A stretch of 64,000 nucleotides of DNA from Linum tenue. Lineage: Eukaryota > Streptophyta > Magnoliopsida > Malpighiales > Linaceae. A program made the translations under genes and the position numbers. The notes beneath the pieces were generated by a model, which did no database searches, was not told where the DNA came from, and worked only from the letters and a program-made list of their open reading frames with translations. Below, piece after piece: positions 45,987-57,600 of this stretch (its first letter is position 1; every line of letters begins with the position of its first letter). The DNA is taken from positions 53,258,162 through 53,322,161 of the forward strand of contig CAMGYJ010000010.1 in the NCBI GenBank assembly GCA_946122785.1, given 5' to 3'.

Positions 45987-47155
45987 AACAACAAATAGTC
46001 TAGTTTAGAAGGACATTCGATTAATGCATATGTCCCTTTCCAAGTCGATTATGCAAAACCTCACCCACACACTTTTAGAGTCCCCCGTTAAATCCAAAGA
46101 TAGGTCAGTAGAACTTTTGCCGCCAAAGGGTACAAAAACGGCTAGCAAAAACCGAAACACAGGGAATGAAAGACCATTAAAAACAATATCGAACTCACAG
46201 TCAACGCGAAAGTGTGGGCAGATGCTGACGCTGGGGGACTGGCAGCGTTTCTCTGGGCGGGTTATGCTGAAGGTGGGGGACCAGCAGCGCTTCTCTGGCC
46301 GGTTTTATAACTTAGGGTTTTTTGTTACGAACAAAGGGTGATCTGAACGACAGAAAGACAGGCAGTTTATTTTAGGAGACAAAGTGGAAGGGTTTGATGG
46401 AGAAAGATATTGGGCCGGGCCAATCGGTTATGGTATGTTTACAAAACTGCATCATGCATAATTGGTGGGCCGAATTGGTAAGTTGTGCATTTCTGTCGAC
46501 CCAACTGGGGCGGAAGAATGTATCTAAAAAGTATATCCATCATGGTTTAAATTGGGCCAGTTATAATGCTAGCGGGTGTTTTCGATAACCTATTCATAAC
46601 TGGACTGATTACGCAAACTGGGCAAGTAATTAGGGTCTTGTTCCATCTTGTTTTTAAAGGTTGCTGGGGCAACACTGAGTACTCTCTGTCCATGTTAAAT
46701 CTCCTCTCATCCGTGTACAAATCAGTCACATATTTGCAAGCATTAATAAAGATCCTTAGGTTTGGAAGCCGTGCAGTTGCATAATTTGGTTTTAGAGTGG
46801 ACTTTTTTAATGATCAAATGGGTCCAGAGACTATAGAGCTAGTTTGGTGGTCAAACTCTCTATGTATCGATAGGCTGTCAAGTGATGTACCTGTTTTTTT
46901 GTTGTCTGCGAGCAAGCACATTATTTAGTCACATGGGGGCCGAGGTAGAGTTGCCGATAGGAAGGAGCACGTACAAAATGGCGATACTATATGTGTTCAT
47001 TACAATGACATCGGAAGAGGTAACATCCTGGAGTCTTGGTGGCGAAAATACAGCGAAGGGCTTCCGCAAAGCAAATCTAAGGAACACAAAGACATTGAAA
47101 CGAAATATATTTGACAAAACTAAATGCTAACCCTGAATCCTTATTTCTAAGACGC
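45987..47155. other. Spacer between RPA-like genes
   Basis: It has a short imperfect duplication, GGGGGACTGGCAGCGTTTCTC / GGGGGACCAGCAGCGCTTCTC in outline, at about 46,232 and 46,276. No convincing exon was found. Confidence 0.4.
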
Positions 47156-48796
47156 TTAAAACCAATCCTGAACACCTGCAGCATGACGATGCCAGACTGC
47201 AACAACTTCAAAGCGTTCATGCCTATCCTTACAGCAAGGCAACATTTTGATTTCAAATGTATAAGTGCGGTAAAGGACAGGTTGGAGGAGACGGCGAACA
47301 TCTGCGTCTTCAAGGTCCCATAGAGGAAATGTTTGCAGTAATGCAGAAGCTGCTTCATGACTAATCAAGAATGAAGTCTTAAATGTCTCGTCACAGACGT
47401 CGGCTGAGATATAGAAACTATGTATGGTTGTATGAGAAATCTGAGTCAATTTGATGATTCTAGCGGTCTAAGTATACTATTACTTTTATGTGCGTACCTT
47501 TTAATCCTGTCATCATGAGCAATGGATGCAGAGCAATTAGAACAGACATCATTCGGGGACAATTTATGTTTTTGTGGTGAGCATTCAGGGCACAACCAAG
47601 TAAAGAATCCAGATTGGTGATTGATTTTCTGAATTGTCGCCAAACACCTAAATGTTGCCTACAGATAAAGAACAAAGAAGGATGAGGGGTGTGTAATTTA
47701 AGTAGTATGTGGATCCTGGTAAAAGTTAAGGAAAAATACACTGTTGAGCGGCGCAGTGTGCAGCGCATCATCCTCAGCCAACAGGAAAAGTAAGTCTGCT
47801 ATCGAGTGGCATGGACCATGTCGTTGGACCGGTCTGACAATGTCATTGGCGCGCCATTGACTAATGTAGAAGATCGGCATATTCGAACTCGAATGTCTGC
47901 ATCGAAACGAAAGCCGAACAATGTATGCAAGATATGATCTCAAATAATACTGGGTTTTTGTAAAAGGATGCAAACCTGTAAAAGCTGGGCCTATGCATTC
48001 GTAAGGTTTGGTCAACGATGACCCTTGTACTGCATGTATTCTTGTAAATATTTTTCCCTGACTCCAAAAGAATGAAGAACTGAGGAACAGACAAAGCGGC
48101 GGCATGTTGTGTTGGCACAAATCTTACCATCTGAACAGTGGCCGACCATAGAAGTCATAGTTGCAATGACAGGCCCGTTTCGCTCTTGGCTAACAACCAA
48201 TGCCTCAAGCGCATGCATGATCAAGTGGTCGACGATTTGGGTTAAAATCTGTCTATTGCTGCATGTAAAAGCAAAGAAGCACATCTAAGCAACACACATC
48301 ATTCGGGGAGCAAAAAACTCATGAAGACTGAATACATGCCAATTATCTTCCAGGATAATGAGCTGGTGCATCGACATTACATCGCCTGGTGTATCCATGT
48401 AGGGTTTGGAGATGGCGACTATGCGGCCCATTATGTCTGGGTAATAATAATGAATCACTGAAGGGTTACAGGAATAACACGACACAAAACAAATGAATGG
48501 TGTATGTATATGGCGACTGGATAACCTGATCTCTCCTGTTTGGCAAGTGCACGCATGTATAAGTCAAAGAAAGGGACTGGTTCTGCCATGTCGGTTGGGT
48601 GGTAATCGGACGGTGGGGGTTCAGGAACAGACCGAAAGCTACTGTTGTTTGTAAAACGAAGTTCGAAATTATGTGAACAACAACGGCCCATCATTCTTGC
48701 AGGGGTAACGAAGAAGGAAGATATCATGTAAATTTTGCCCGGGCTAAAAACTGGCTGACCCAATTGGGGTGCGACAGGATCCGACGTCGTGAAACG
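47156..48796 (-). CDS. RPA1-like OB-fold protein A, 5' end lost
   Basis: Blocks on the minus strand: PGKIYMISSFFVTPARMMGR ... FELRFTNNSSFRSVPEPPPS ... FDLYMRALAKQERSG (to 48,526; OB-A second half); PDIMGRIVAISKPYMDTPGD ... LIILED (48,460-48,345; OB-B start); VDHLIMHALEALVVSQERNG, VIATMTSMVGHCSDG (48,260-48,130); small exons; then WLCPECSPQKHKLSPNDVCS-NC (47,600-47,535), a C-x2-C ... C-x2-C zinc ribbon of RPA1; and a last exon EAASALLQTFPLWDLEDADV to TGA at 47,156. NGPVIATMTSM pairs with NGPVICTITGI at 1-1,619. Upstream of FTTSDPVAPQLGQ the reading stops making sense at about 48,796, where foreign LTR-like sequence begins. Confidence 0.6.
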
Positions 48797-49344
48797 TCCC
48801 GACTCTTTTTGAAACCAAACCATAACTCGAACCAAAAACCGGTTACTCCGGAGCAACCCAAACCACTTTTAAAATAACAAACTGACTTTATTTATTAATT
48901 TCAAATCAAAAAGCCCCAACACTTGGGAAAATACTCAATCTCAAACACTTAAAACAACTTAACACAGCATCTTGAACCTTGAATCTCCAGTACATATACT
49001 CATAACCATAAACATGAAATAACTATCAAACTTTAACTAAACTCTTCACCCAGCTCCTCGACAACTCATCGTCGGTACCGGCACGACCGCTTGCCTCATC
49101 TTACTTCTTCTCGGGATCCACTTCCGCTAACCCATCCACCACCTGGTGAGTGAGAAGGGGTCAGTCTCGTCGTTACTTCCTAAGGTCTTTGCCCTTAGAA
49201 ATCTCCTTGCTAAACACATTATTAGGGGAAAGCCTTCCTAGCATGAAAGCCGTTCTCGCTTTCATCCTTAATATTTTAGTCCCTGATAGCTTATAGAAGT
49301 TCTGTACTTCTCTCTTAATTTATATTCTTATTACTAGGGTTCAC

Positions 49345-49480
49345 CGCGTTACGTATCGCCGTCCGGTGTCCCTATCCTCAAGGCAATGGTACTGCGTTAC
49401 GTATCGCCGTCCAGTCCATGCCCGGTCAACTACTGCGTTACGTATCGCCGTCCAGTAGTGACCCGACCATCTACCGCGTC
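49345..49480. repeat. Short tandem repeat with GCGTTACGTATCGCCGTCC
   Basis: Three close copies of GCGTTACGTATCGCCGTCC (49,347; 49,394; 49,435) and a shortened fourth near 49,475, each followed by GGTG/AGTC/AGTA, spaced about 40-47 bp. They lie within the LTR-like region. Confidence 0.75.
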
Positions 49481-50724
49481 CAGTAGTGGCCCAACCGCCC
49501 GGGGGTTCAATTATCATCATCCATACATCATAAACACACACATACATAGCACAACGCGTGCCTCCACCTTAAGTAGGCGGTGGGATGCCTCACACACATA
49601 ATCGCGCTTACTTGAAAATTAAATAACATAACTGAATCAAAAGACATAAACTAAAAGACCTCGACGGAGATTTTACCCCCTTTACACTCACCTTATTTTA
49701 AGGTCGATTGACTTGAGTTACCCTTTAATGTGCTATGCAAACCAATGTGAAGAATCCCTATTTGATTTTCTTCCTTGAGGCCATTTGACATGGGTTATTC
49801 TCCCCAGGACACATGCACACGTAAAAGCCATGAATTAGAATTCATCCATATAGCTTTGTTTATTAATCCCTAATGTGTACCCATAAGATTCAAGCCTTCT
49901 TCACCCATCAATTTCACTCATGTCCCCAGCTCAATGCAATTAATTAATCGACAAGTCCATGAATTTCTATCCCAACCATTCATCAACGTCCCAAATTCGT
50001 GCACATCTAACCCCATTTAAACCTCTCACGTTATTGGAATCCAATCCTTCCCCATCGAGCCCTCCCTCTAGTTTTTACGAACACTTCCCATTAAACCTCA
50101 ACCAAACTTACGGAAGCACTTGTTACCTTGTTCTTGATCTCGCTCGAGAATCATGTGGAATCGTCGTTGCCATCCTACTGCTGCTGTCAATGAATGGTCC
50201 GAATCCCCATGAATGCCCACGGCCGCTGTTTACTCACTGTCCGGAAGAAGGTAAACCCAAATCAACATAACCCTTCTTCAAAGCCAAGGGGAAATCGATC
50301 AGGCAATCACCACTTAATCCAATCCCAATCAGGCATCCATATCACCATCCACTGTATTATATTCAAGGGAACTCGATCCTTACCTTTGAGATCGATTGGT
50401 TCCCGACTCCCGAGACCGCCACCGCACCCATCGACCTTGATTTTTTCTACGCAGAGAGCGAGTCCCTCTAAGTACTCCGTTGATCGAACTGTTGGGTTGT
50501 CGCATGTAAGTCTCGTCGTTGCGGCTGATCTGTCTCTGGCCACCTCTCCTTCTCTTTCTTCTGATCTTTCCACCTTCTCCTCCCGATTGTAACGATGTAG
50601 GCTGTGGTGATGCCATGAAGATGATGTCGGTTTATTAGAATGATGGAGTGATTTATATGGGGGAGTGGGGAATTTGATGGGGTTTGGAGAGATGGGGAGT
50701 GGCCGCTCGGCCCTCTCCTGCACA

Positions 50725-50726
<2 letters not shown>

Positions 50727-50766
<40 letters not shown>
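50727..50766. repeat. AT dinucleotide microsatellite
   Basis: About 20 uninterrupted AT units followed by AT-rich sequence to 50,815. Confidence 0.95.
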
Positions 50767-50773
<7 letters not shown>

Positions 50774-50958
50774 ATAATTAGTAATAATAATATAATAAAT
50801 TATTATTACTAATTCACGGTTGCAACCCTTCGTACGTAATCGTTAACCCAACAGTTTTCGTATTTTGGTCGAACCTGAACCCAAAGTCGGGGTGTTACAT
50901 TCATCTAAGGGTAAAATAGTCATTTTAACCCTTAGAAAGATCGGGGTGTAACAAGAAC

Positions 50959-51664
50959 ATTGTACCATTTAAGTTGCTATCTATTTCTTTCCAATTACCA
51001 ATATTTTATACAAGGGTTGTAGAGGCAAACTCCTAAATATCAAATTATATGTCACTGATAAGGGTCGGAGATGAACATAAGTTTCAATTAAAAAGGACTG
51101 GTGTTTCTAAATGCATCATATACAATCCTTTGTGTAGAAAAAACTATATTTCTGGTGATATGAATCCCCGTCAACTTATCCGATAGATTGTGCGAAACAA
51201 TTTGTGAGCCATGCCAAGATTGGTTTGTCCAGGCCCCCACCGTGGTAAACACCTAAACCAAAAACAATCCTTTGAATATGTATCAATAACAATAATAATG
51301 GTGGATCATTTATCCACCACATACATTGGTCCCATTGAATAGCATGTGTCTATGTAGGTGAACAGATGGAGAATGCACAAGGCCACTTTTGACAAATTGT
51401 TATTCGACAGATCCGTTGTACACCGTTGTATAATTGATAGATTTGTCATTGTAATAAATGCTATATGGTTCTTATTTGTTTTATTTCCAATATTCATTCA
51501 ATAATGCGCTATTATTTAGCATCCTCTGTGTGTTACTACATGTATTGAGTCGTGCTCTACAGTTTATTTGATTATTCGGTGTAATTGCTCTCTATTATTG
51601 GGGTAACTGTTACACCACCATTATGCTTTCTTTTTTTTCCGTACATGGCATTGTGAGTAGATAA
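50959..51664. other. Gene-free transition into the satellite array
   Basis: AT-rich, with no recognisable exon, repeat or element end. It gives way abruptly to satellite at about 51,665. Confidence 0.5.
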
Positions 51665-54600
51665 GTGGAGAATAGCCTCGGACTGAATCCGTGATCGGTA
51701 GCCTCCAAAATAGAGAGAAAATGGCATTTCGGAAAAATCGTCCGAAATCTGTGATGGTACCCCTTTGAAATCTGCCAAAAATGGACCCAGAAGAAATCCG
51801 CCCAAATCGGTCCTTAATGGACTTAATCGACGTTGAAGAATAGCCTCAGGCCAAATCCCCCATCAGTAGCCTTCAAAATCCATGGAAAATGGCCTTTCAA
51901 AAAAAATCCCCCAAGATATTACGATAATGCCATCCAAAAATAAATTCGCCCAAATCGGTGCTTAATGGGCTTCATCATCCTTGGAGAATTGGATCAATAG
52001 ACTTCATTATATGTGGAGAATAGCCTCGGGCTGAATCCGTGATCTGTAGCCTCCAAAATAGAGAGAAAATGGCATTTCGGAAAAATCGCCCGAAATCTGT
52101 GATGGTACCCCTTTGCAATCTGCCAAAAATGGTCCCGGAAGAAATCCGCCCAAATCAGTCCTTAATGGACTTAATCGACGTTGAAGAATAGCCTCAGGCC
52201 GAATCCCCCATCAGTAGCCTTCAAAATCCATGGAAAATGGCCTTTCGAAAAAAATCCCCCAAGATATTACGATAATGCCATCAAAAAATAAATTCGCCCA
52301 AATCGGTCCTTAATGGGCTTCATCATCCTTGGAGAATTGGATCAATAGACTTCAATATATGTGGAGAATAGCCTCGGGCTAAATCCGTGATCTGTAGCCT
52401 CCAAAATAGAGAGATAATGGCATTTCGGAAAAATCGCACGAAATCTGTAATGGTACCCCTTTGCAATCTGCCAAAAATGGACCCGGAAGAAATCCGCCAA
52501 AATCGGTCCTTAATGGACTTAATCGACGTTGAAGAATAGCCTCAGGCCGAATCCCCCATCAGTAGCCTTCAAAATCCATGGAAAATGGCCTTTCGAAAAA
52601 AATCCCCCAAGATATTAGATAATGCCATCCAAAAATAAATTCACCCAAATCGGTGCTTAATGGGCTTCATCATCCTTGGAGAGCTGGATCAATAGACTTC
52701 ATTATATGTGGAGAATAGCCTCTGGTTGAATCCGTGATCTGTAGCCTCCTAAATAGAGAGAAAATTGCATTTCGGAAAAATCGCACGAAATCTGTGATGG
52801 TACCCCTTTGCAATCTGCCAAAAATGGACCCGGAAGAAATCCGCCCAAATCGGTCCTTAATGGACTTAATCGACGTTGAAGAATAGCTTCAGGCCGAATC
52901 CCCCATCAGTAGCCTTCAAAATCCATGGAAAATGGCCTTTCGAAAAAAATCCCACAAGATATTACGATATTGCCATCCAAAAATAAATTCACCCAAATCG
53001 GTGCTTAATGGGCTTCATCATCCTTGGAGTATTGGATCAATAGACTTCATTATATGTGGAGAATAGCCTCGGGCTAAATCCGTGATCTGTAGCCTCGAAA
53101 ATAGAGAGAAAATGACATTTCGGAAAAATCGCCCGAAATATGTGATGGTACCCCTTTGCAATCTGCCAAAAATGGACCCGGAAGAAATCCGCCCAAATCG
53201 GTCCTTAATGGACTTAATCGACGTTGAAGAATAGCCTCAGTCCGAATCCCCCATCAGTAGCCTTCAAAATCCATGGAAAATAACCTTTCGAAAAAAATCC
53301 CACAAGATATTACGATAATGCCATCCAAAAATAAATTCGCCCAAATCGGTGCTTAATGGGCTTCATCATCCTTGGAGAATTGGATCAATAGACTTCATTA
53401 TATGTGGAGAATAGCCTCGGGCTGAATCCGTGATCTGTAGCCTCCAAAATAGAGAGATAATTGCATTTCGGAAAAATCGCACGAAATCTGTGATGGTACC
53501 CCTTTGCAATCTGCCAAAAATGGACCCGGAAGAAATCCGCCCAAATCGGTCCTTAATGGACTTAATCGACGTTGAAGAATAGCTTCAGGCCGAATCCCCC
53601 ATCAGTAGCCTTCAAAATCCATGGAAAATGGCCTTTCGAAAAAAATTCCCACAAGATATTACGATATTGCCATCCAAAAATAAATTCACCCAAATCGGTG
53701 CTTAATGGGCTTCATCATCCTTGGAGTATTGGATCAATAGACTTCATTATATGTGGAGAATAGCCTCGGGCTAAATCCGTGATCTGTAGCCTCGAAAATA
53801 GAGAGAAAATGACATTTCGGAAAAATCGCCCGAAATATGTGATGGTACCCCTTTGCAATCTGCCAAAAATGGACCCGGAAGAAATCCGCCCAAATCGGTC
53901 CTTAATGGACTTAATCGACGTTGAAGAATAGCCTCAGTCCGAATCCCCCATCAGTAGCCTTCAAAATCCATGGAAAATAACCTTTCGAAAAAAATCCCAC
54001 AAGATATTACGATAATGCCATCCAAAAATAAATTCGCCCAAATCGGTGCTTAATGGGCTTCATCATCCTTGGAGAATTGGATCAATAGACTTCATTATAT
54101 GTGGAGAATAGCCTCGGGCTGAATCCGTGATCTGTAGCCTCCAAAATAGAGAGATAATGGCATTTCGGAAAAATCGCCCGAAATCTGTAATGGTACCCCT
54201 TTGCAATCTGCCAAAAATGGACCCGGAAGAAATCCGCCAAAATCGGTCCTTAATGGACTTAATCGACGTTGAAGAATAGCCTCAGGCCGAATCCCCCATC
54301 AGTAGCCTTCAAAATCCATGGAAAATGGCCTTTCGAAAAAAATCCCCCAAGATATTAGATAATGCCATCCAAAAATAAATTCACCCAAATCGGTGCTTAA
54401 TGGGCTTCATCATCCTTGGAGAATTGGATCAATAGACTTCATTATATGTGGAGAATAGCCTCTGGTTGAATCCGTGATCTGTAGCCTCCAAAATAGAGAG
54501 AAAATGGCATTTCGGAAATATCGCTCGAAATCTGTGATGGTACCCCTTTGCAATCTGCCAAAAATGGACCCGGATGAAATCCGCCCAAATCGGTCCTTAA

Positions 54601-57600
54601 TGGACTTAATCGACGTTGGAGAATAGCCTCAGGCCGAATCCCCATCAATAGACTTCAAAATCCATGGAAAATGGCCTTTCGAAAAAAATCCAACAAGATA
54701 TTACGATAATGCCATCAAAAAATAAATTCGCACAAATCGGTCCTTAATGGGCTTCATTATCATTGGAGAATTGGATCAATAGACTTCATTATATGTGGAG
54801 AATAGCCTCGGGCTGAATCCGTGATCTGTAGCCTCCAAAATAGAGATAAAATGGCATTTCGGAAAAATCGCCCGAAATTTGTGATGGACCCCTTTGCAAT
54901 CTGCCAACAATGGACCAGGAAGAAATCCGCCCAAATCGGTCCTTAATGGACTTAATCGACGTTGAAGAATAGCCTCAGGCCGAATCTCCCATCAGTAGCC
55001 TTCAAAATCCATGGAAAATGGCCTTTCGAAAAAAATCCCCCAAGATATTACGATAATGCCATCCAAAAATAAATTCGACCAAATCGATGCTTAATGGGCT
55101 TCATCATCCTTGGAGAATTGGATCAATAGACTTCATTATATGTAGAGAATAGCCACGGGCTGAATCCGTGATCTGTAGCCTCCAAAATAGAGAGAAAATG
55201 GCATTTCGGAAAAATCGCCCGAAATCTGTGATGGTTCCCATTTGCAATCTGTCAAAAATGGTCCCGGAAGAAATCCGCCCAAATCGGTCCTTAATGGACT
55301 TAATCGACATTGAAGAATAGCCTCAGGCCGAATCCCCCATCAGTAGCCTACAAAATCCATGGAAAATGGCCTTTCGAAAAAAATCCCCCAAGATATTACG
55401 ATAATGCCATCCAAAAATAAATTCGCCCAAATCGGTGCTTATTGGGCTTCATCATCCTTGGAGAATTGGATCAATAGACTTCATTATATGTGGAGAATAG
55501 CCTCGGGCTGAATCCGTGATCTATAGCTTCCAAAATAGAGAGAAAATGGCATTTCGGAAAAATTGCCCGAAATCTGTGATGGTACCCATTTGCAATCTGC
55601 GCAAAATGGACCCGGAAGAAATCCGCCCAAATCGGTCCTTAATGGACTTAATCGACGTTGAAGTATAGCCTCAAGCCGAATCCCTCATCAGTAGCCTTCA
55701 AAATCATGGAAAATGGCCTTTCGAAAAAAATCCCACAAGATATTACGATAATGACATCCAAAAATAAATTCGCCCAAATCGGTGCTTAATGGGCTTCATC
55801 ATCCTTGGAGAATTGGATCAATAGACTTCATTATATATGGAGAATAGCCTCAGGCTGAATCCGTGATCTGTAGCCTCCAAAATAGAGAGAAAATGGCATT
55901 TCCGAAAAATCGCCCAAAATCTGTTATGGTACCCCTTTGCAATCTGCCAAAAATGGACCCGGAAGAAATCCGCCCAAATCGGTCCTTAATGGACTTAATC
56001 GACATTGAAGAATAGCCTCATGCCGAATCCCCCATCAGTAGCCTTCAAAATCCATGGAAAATGGCCTTTCGAAAAAAATCCCCCAAGATATTACGATAAT
56101 GCCATCCAAAAATAAATTCGCCCAAATCGGTGCTTAGTGGGCTTCATCATCCTTGGAGAATTGGATCAATAGACTTCATTATATGTGGAGAATAGCCTCG
56201 GGCTGAATCCGTGATCTGTAGCCACCAAAATAGAGAGAAAATAGCATTTCCGAAAAATTGCCCAAAATCTGTTATGGTACCCCTTTGCAATCTGCCAAAA
56301 ATGGACCCGGAAGAAATCCGCCCAAATCGGTCCTTAATGGACTTAATCGACATTGAAGAATAGCCTCATGCCGAATCCCCCATCAGTAGCCTTCAAAATC
56401 CATGGAAAATGGCCTTTCGAAAAAAATCCCCCAAGATATTACGATAATGCCATCCAAAAATAAATTCGCCCAAATCGGTGCTTAGTGGGCTTCATCATCC
56501 TTGGAGAATTGGATCAATAGACTTCATTATATGTGGAGAATAGCCTCGGGCTGAATCCGTGATCTGTAGCCACCAAAATAGAGAGAAAATGGCATTTCGG
56601 AAAAATCGCCCGAAATCTGTGATGGTACCCCCTTTGCAACCTGCCAAAAATGGACCCGGAAGAAATCCGCCCAAATCGGTCCTTAATGGACTTAATCGAC
56701 GTTGAAGAATAGCCTCAGGCAGAATCCCCCATCAGTAGCCTTCAAAATCCATGGAAAATGGCCTTTCGAAAAAAATCCCCCAAGATATTACGATAATGCC
56801 ATCCAAAAATAAATTCGCCCAAATCGGTGCTTAATGGGCTTCATCATCCTTGGAGAATTGGATCAATGGACTTCATTATATGTGGAGAATAGCCTCTGGC
56901 TGAATCCGTGATCTGTAGCCTCCAAAATAGAGAGAAAATGGCATTTCGGAAAAATCGCCCGAAATCTGTTATGGTACCCCTTTGCAATCTGCGCAAAATG
57001 GACCCGGAAGAAATCCGCCCAAATCGGTCCTTAATGGACTTAATCGACGTTGAAGAATAGCCTCAGGCCGAATCCACCATCAGTAGCCTTCAAAATCCAT
57101 GGAAAATGGCCTTTCGAAAAAAATCCCACAAGATATTACGATAATGACATCCAAAAATAAATTCGCCCATATCGGTGCTTAATTGGCTTCATCATCCTTG
57201 GAGAATTAGATCAATAGACTTCATTATATGTGGAGAATAGCCTCAGGCTGAATCCGTGATCTGTAGCCTCCAAAATAGAGAGAAAATGGCATTTCGGAAA
57301 AATCGCCCTAAATCTGTTATGGTACCCCTTTGCAATCTGCCAAAAATGGACCCGGAAGAAATCCACCCAAATCGGTCCTTAATGGACTTAATCGACGTTG
57401 ATGAATAGCCTCAGGCCGAATACCCCATCAATAGCCTTCAAAATCCATGGAAAATGGCCTTTCGAAAATAATCCCACAAGATATTACGATAATGCCATCC
57501 AAAAACAAATTCTCCCAAATCGATGGTTAATGGGCTTCATCATTCTTGGAGAATTGAATCAATAGACTTCATTATATGTGGAGAATAGCCTCGGGCTGAA

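Larger units (their letters stand above)
40544..48796 (-). mobile_element. Helitron-related unit carrying RPA-like genes (3' end seen, 5' end not found)
   Basis: On the minus strand the sequence CCCCGCCGCAGAGCGCGGGC (imperfect hairpin) is followed by TTCTTTA and CTAG ending at 40,544, with T as the next base: the structure of a Helitron 3' end. Upstream of it in that orientation lie three RPA1-like genes in the same direction. No Rep/helicase gene is visible in the window. The body is cut at about 48,796 by LTR-like sequence, so the listed right edge is only the last recognisable RPA coding. Confidence 0.5.
48797..50958. mobile_element. LTR-retrotransposon-like sequence interrupting the RPA-like gene
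   Basis: It starts near TGAAACGTCCCGACTC (48,790) and ends near GTCGGGGTGTTACA (50,904) or the similar GATCGGGGTGTAACA (50,956). The CGTCCCGAC start and CGGGGTGTTACA end recall large plant Ty3-type LTRs. It contains no gag or pol reading frame, so a solo LTR is likely. A 5-bp target duplication was not found, so the limits are tentative. Confidence 0.4.
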
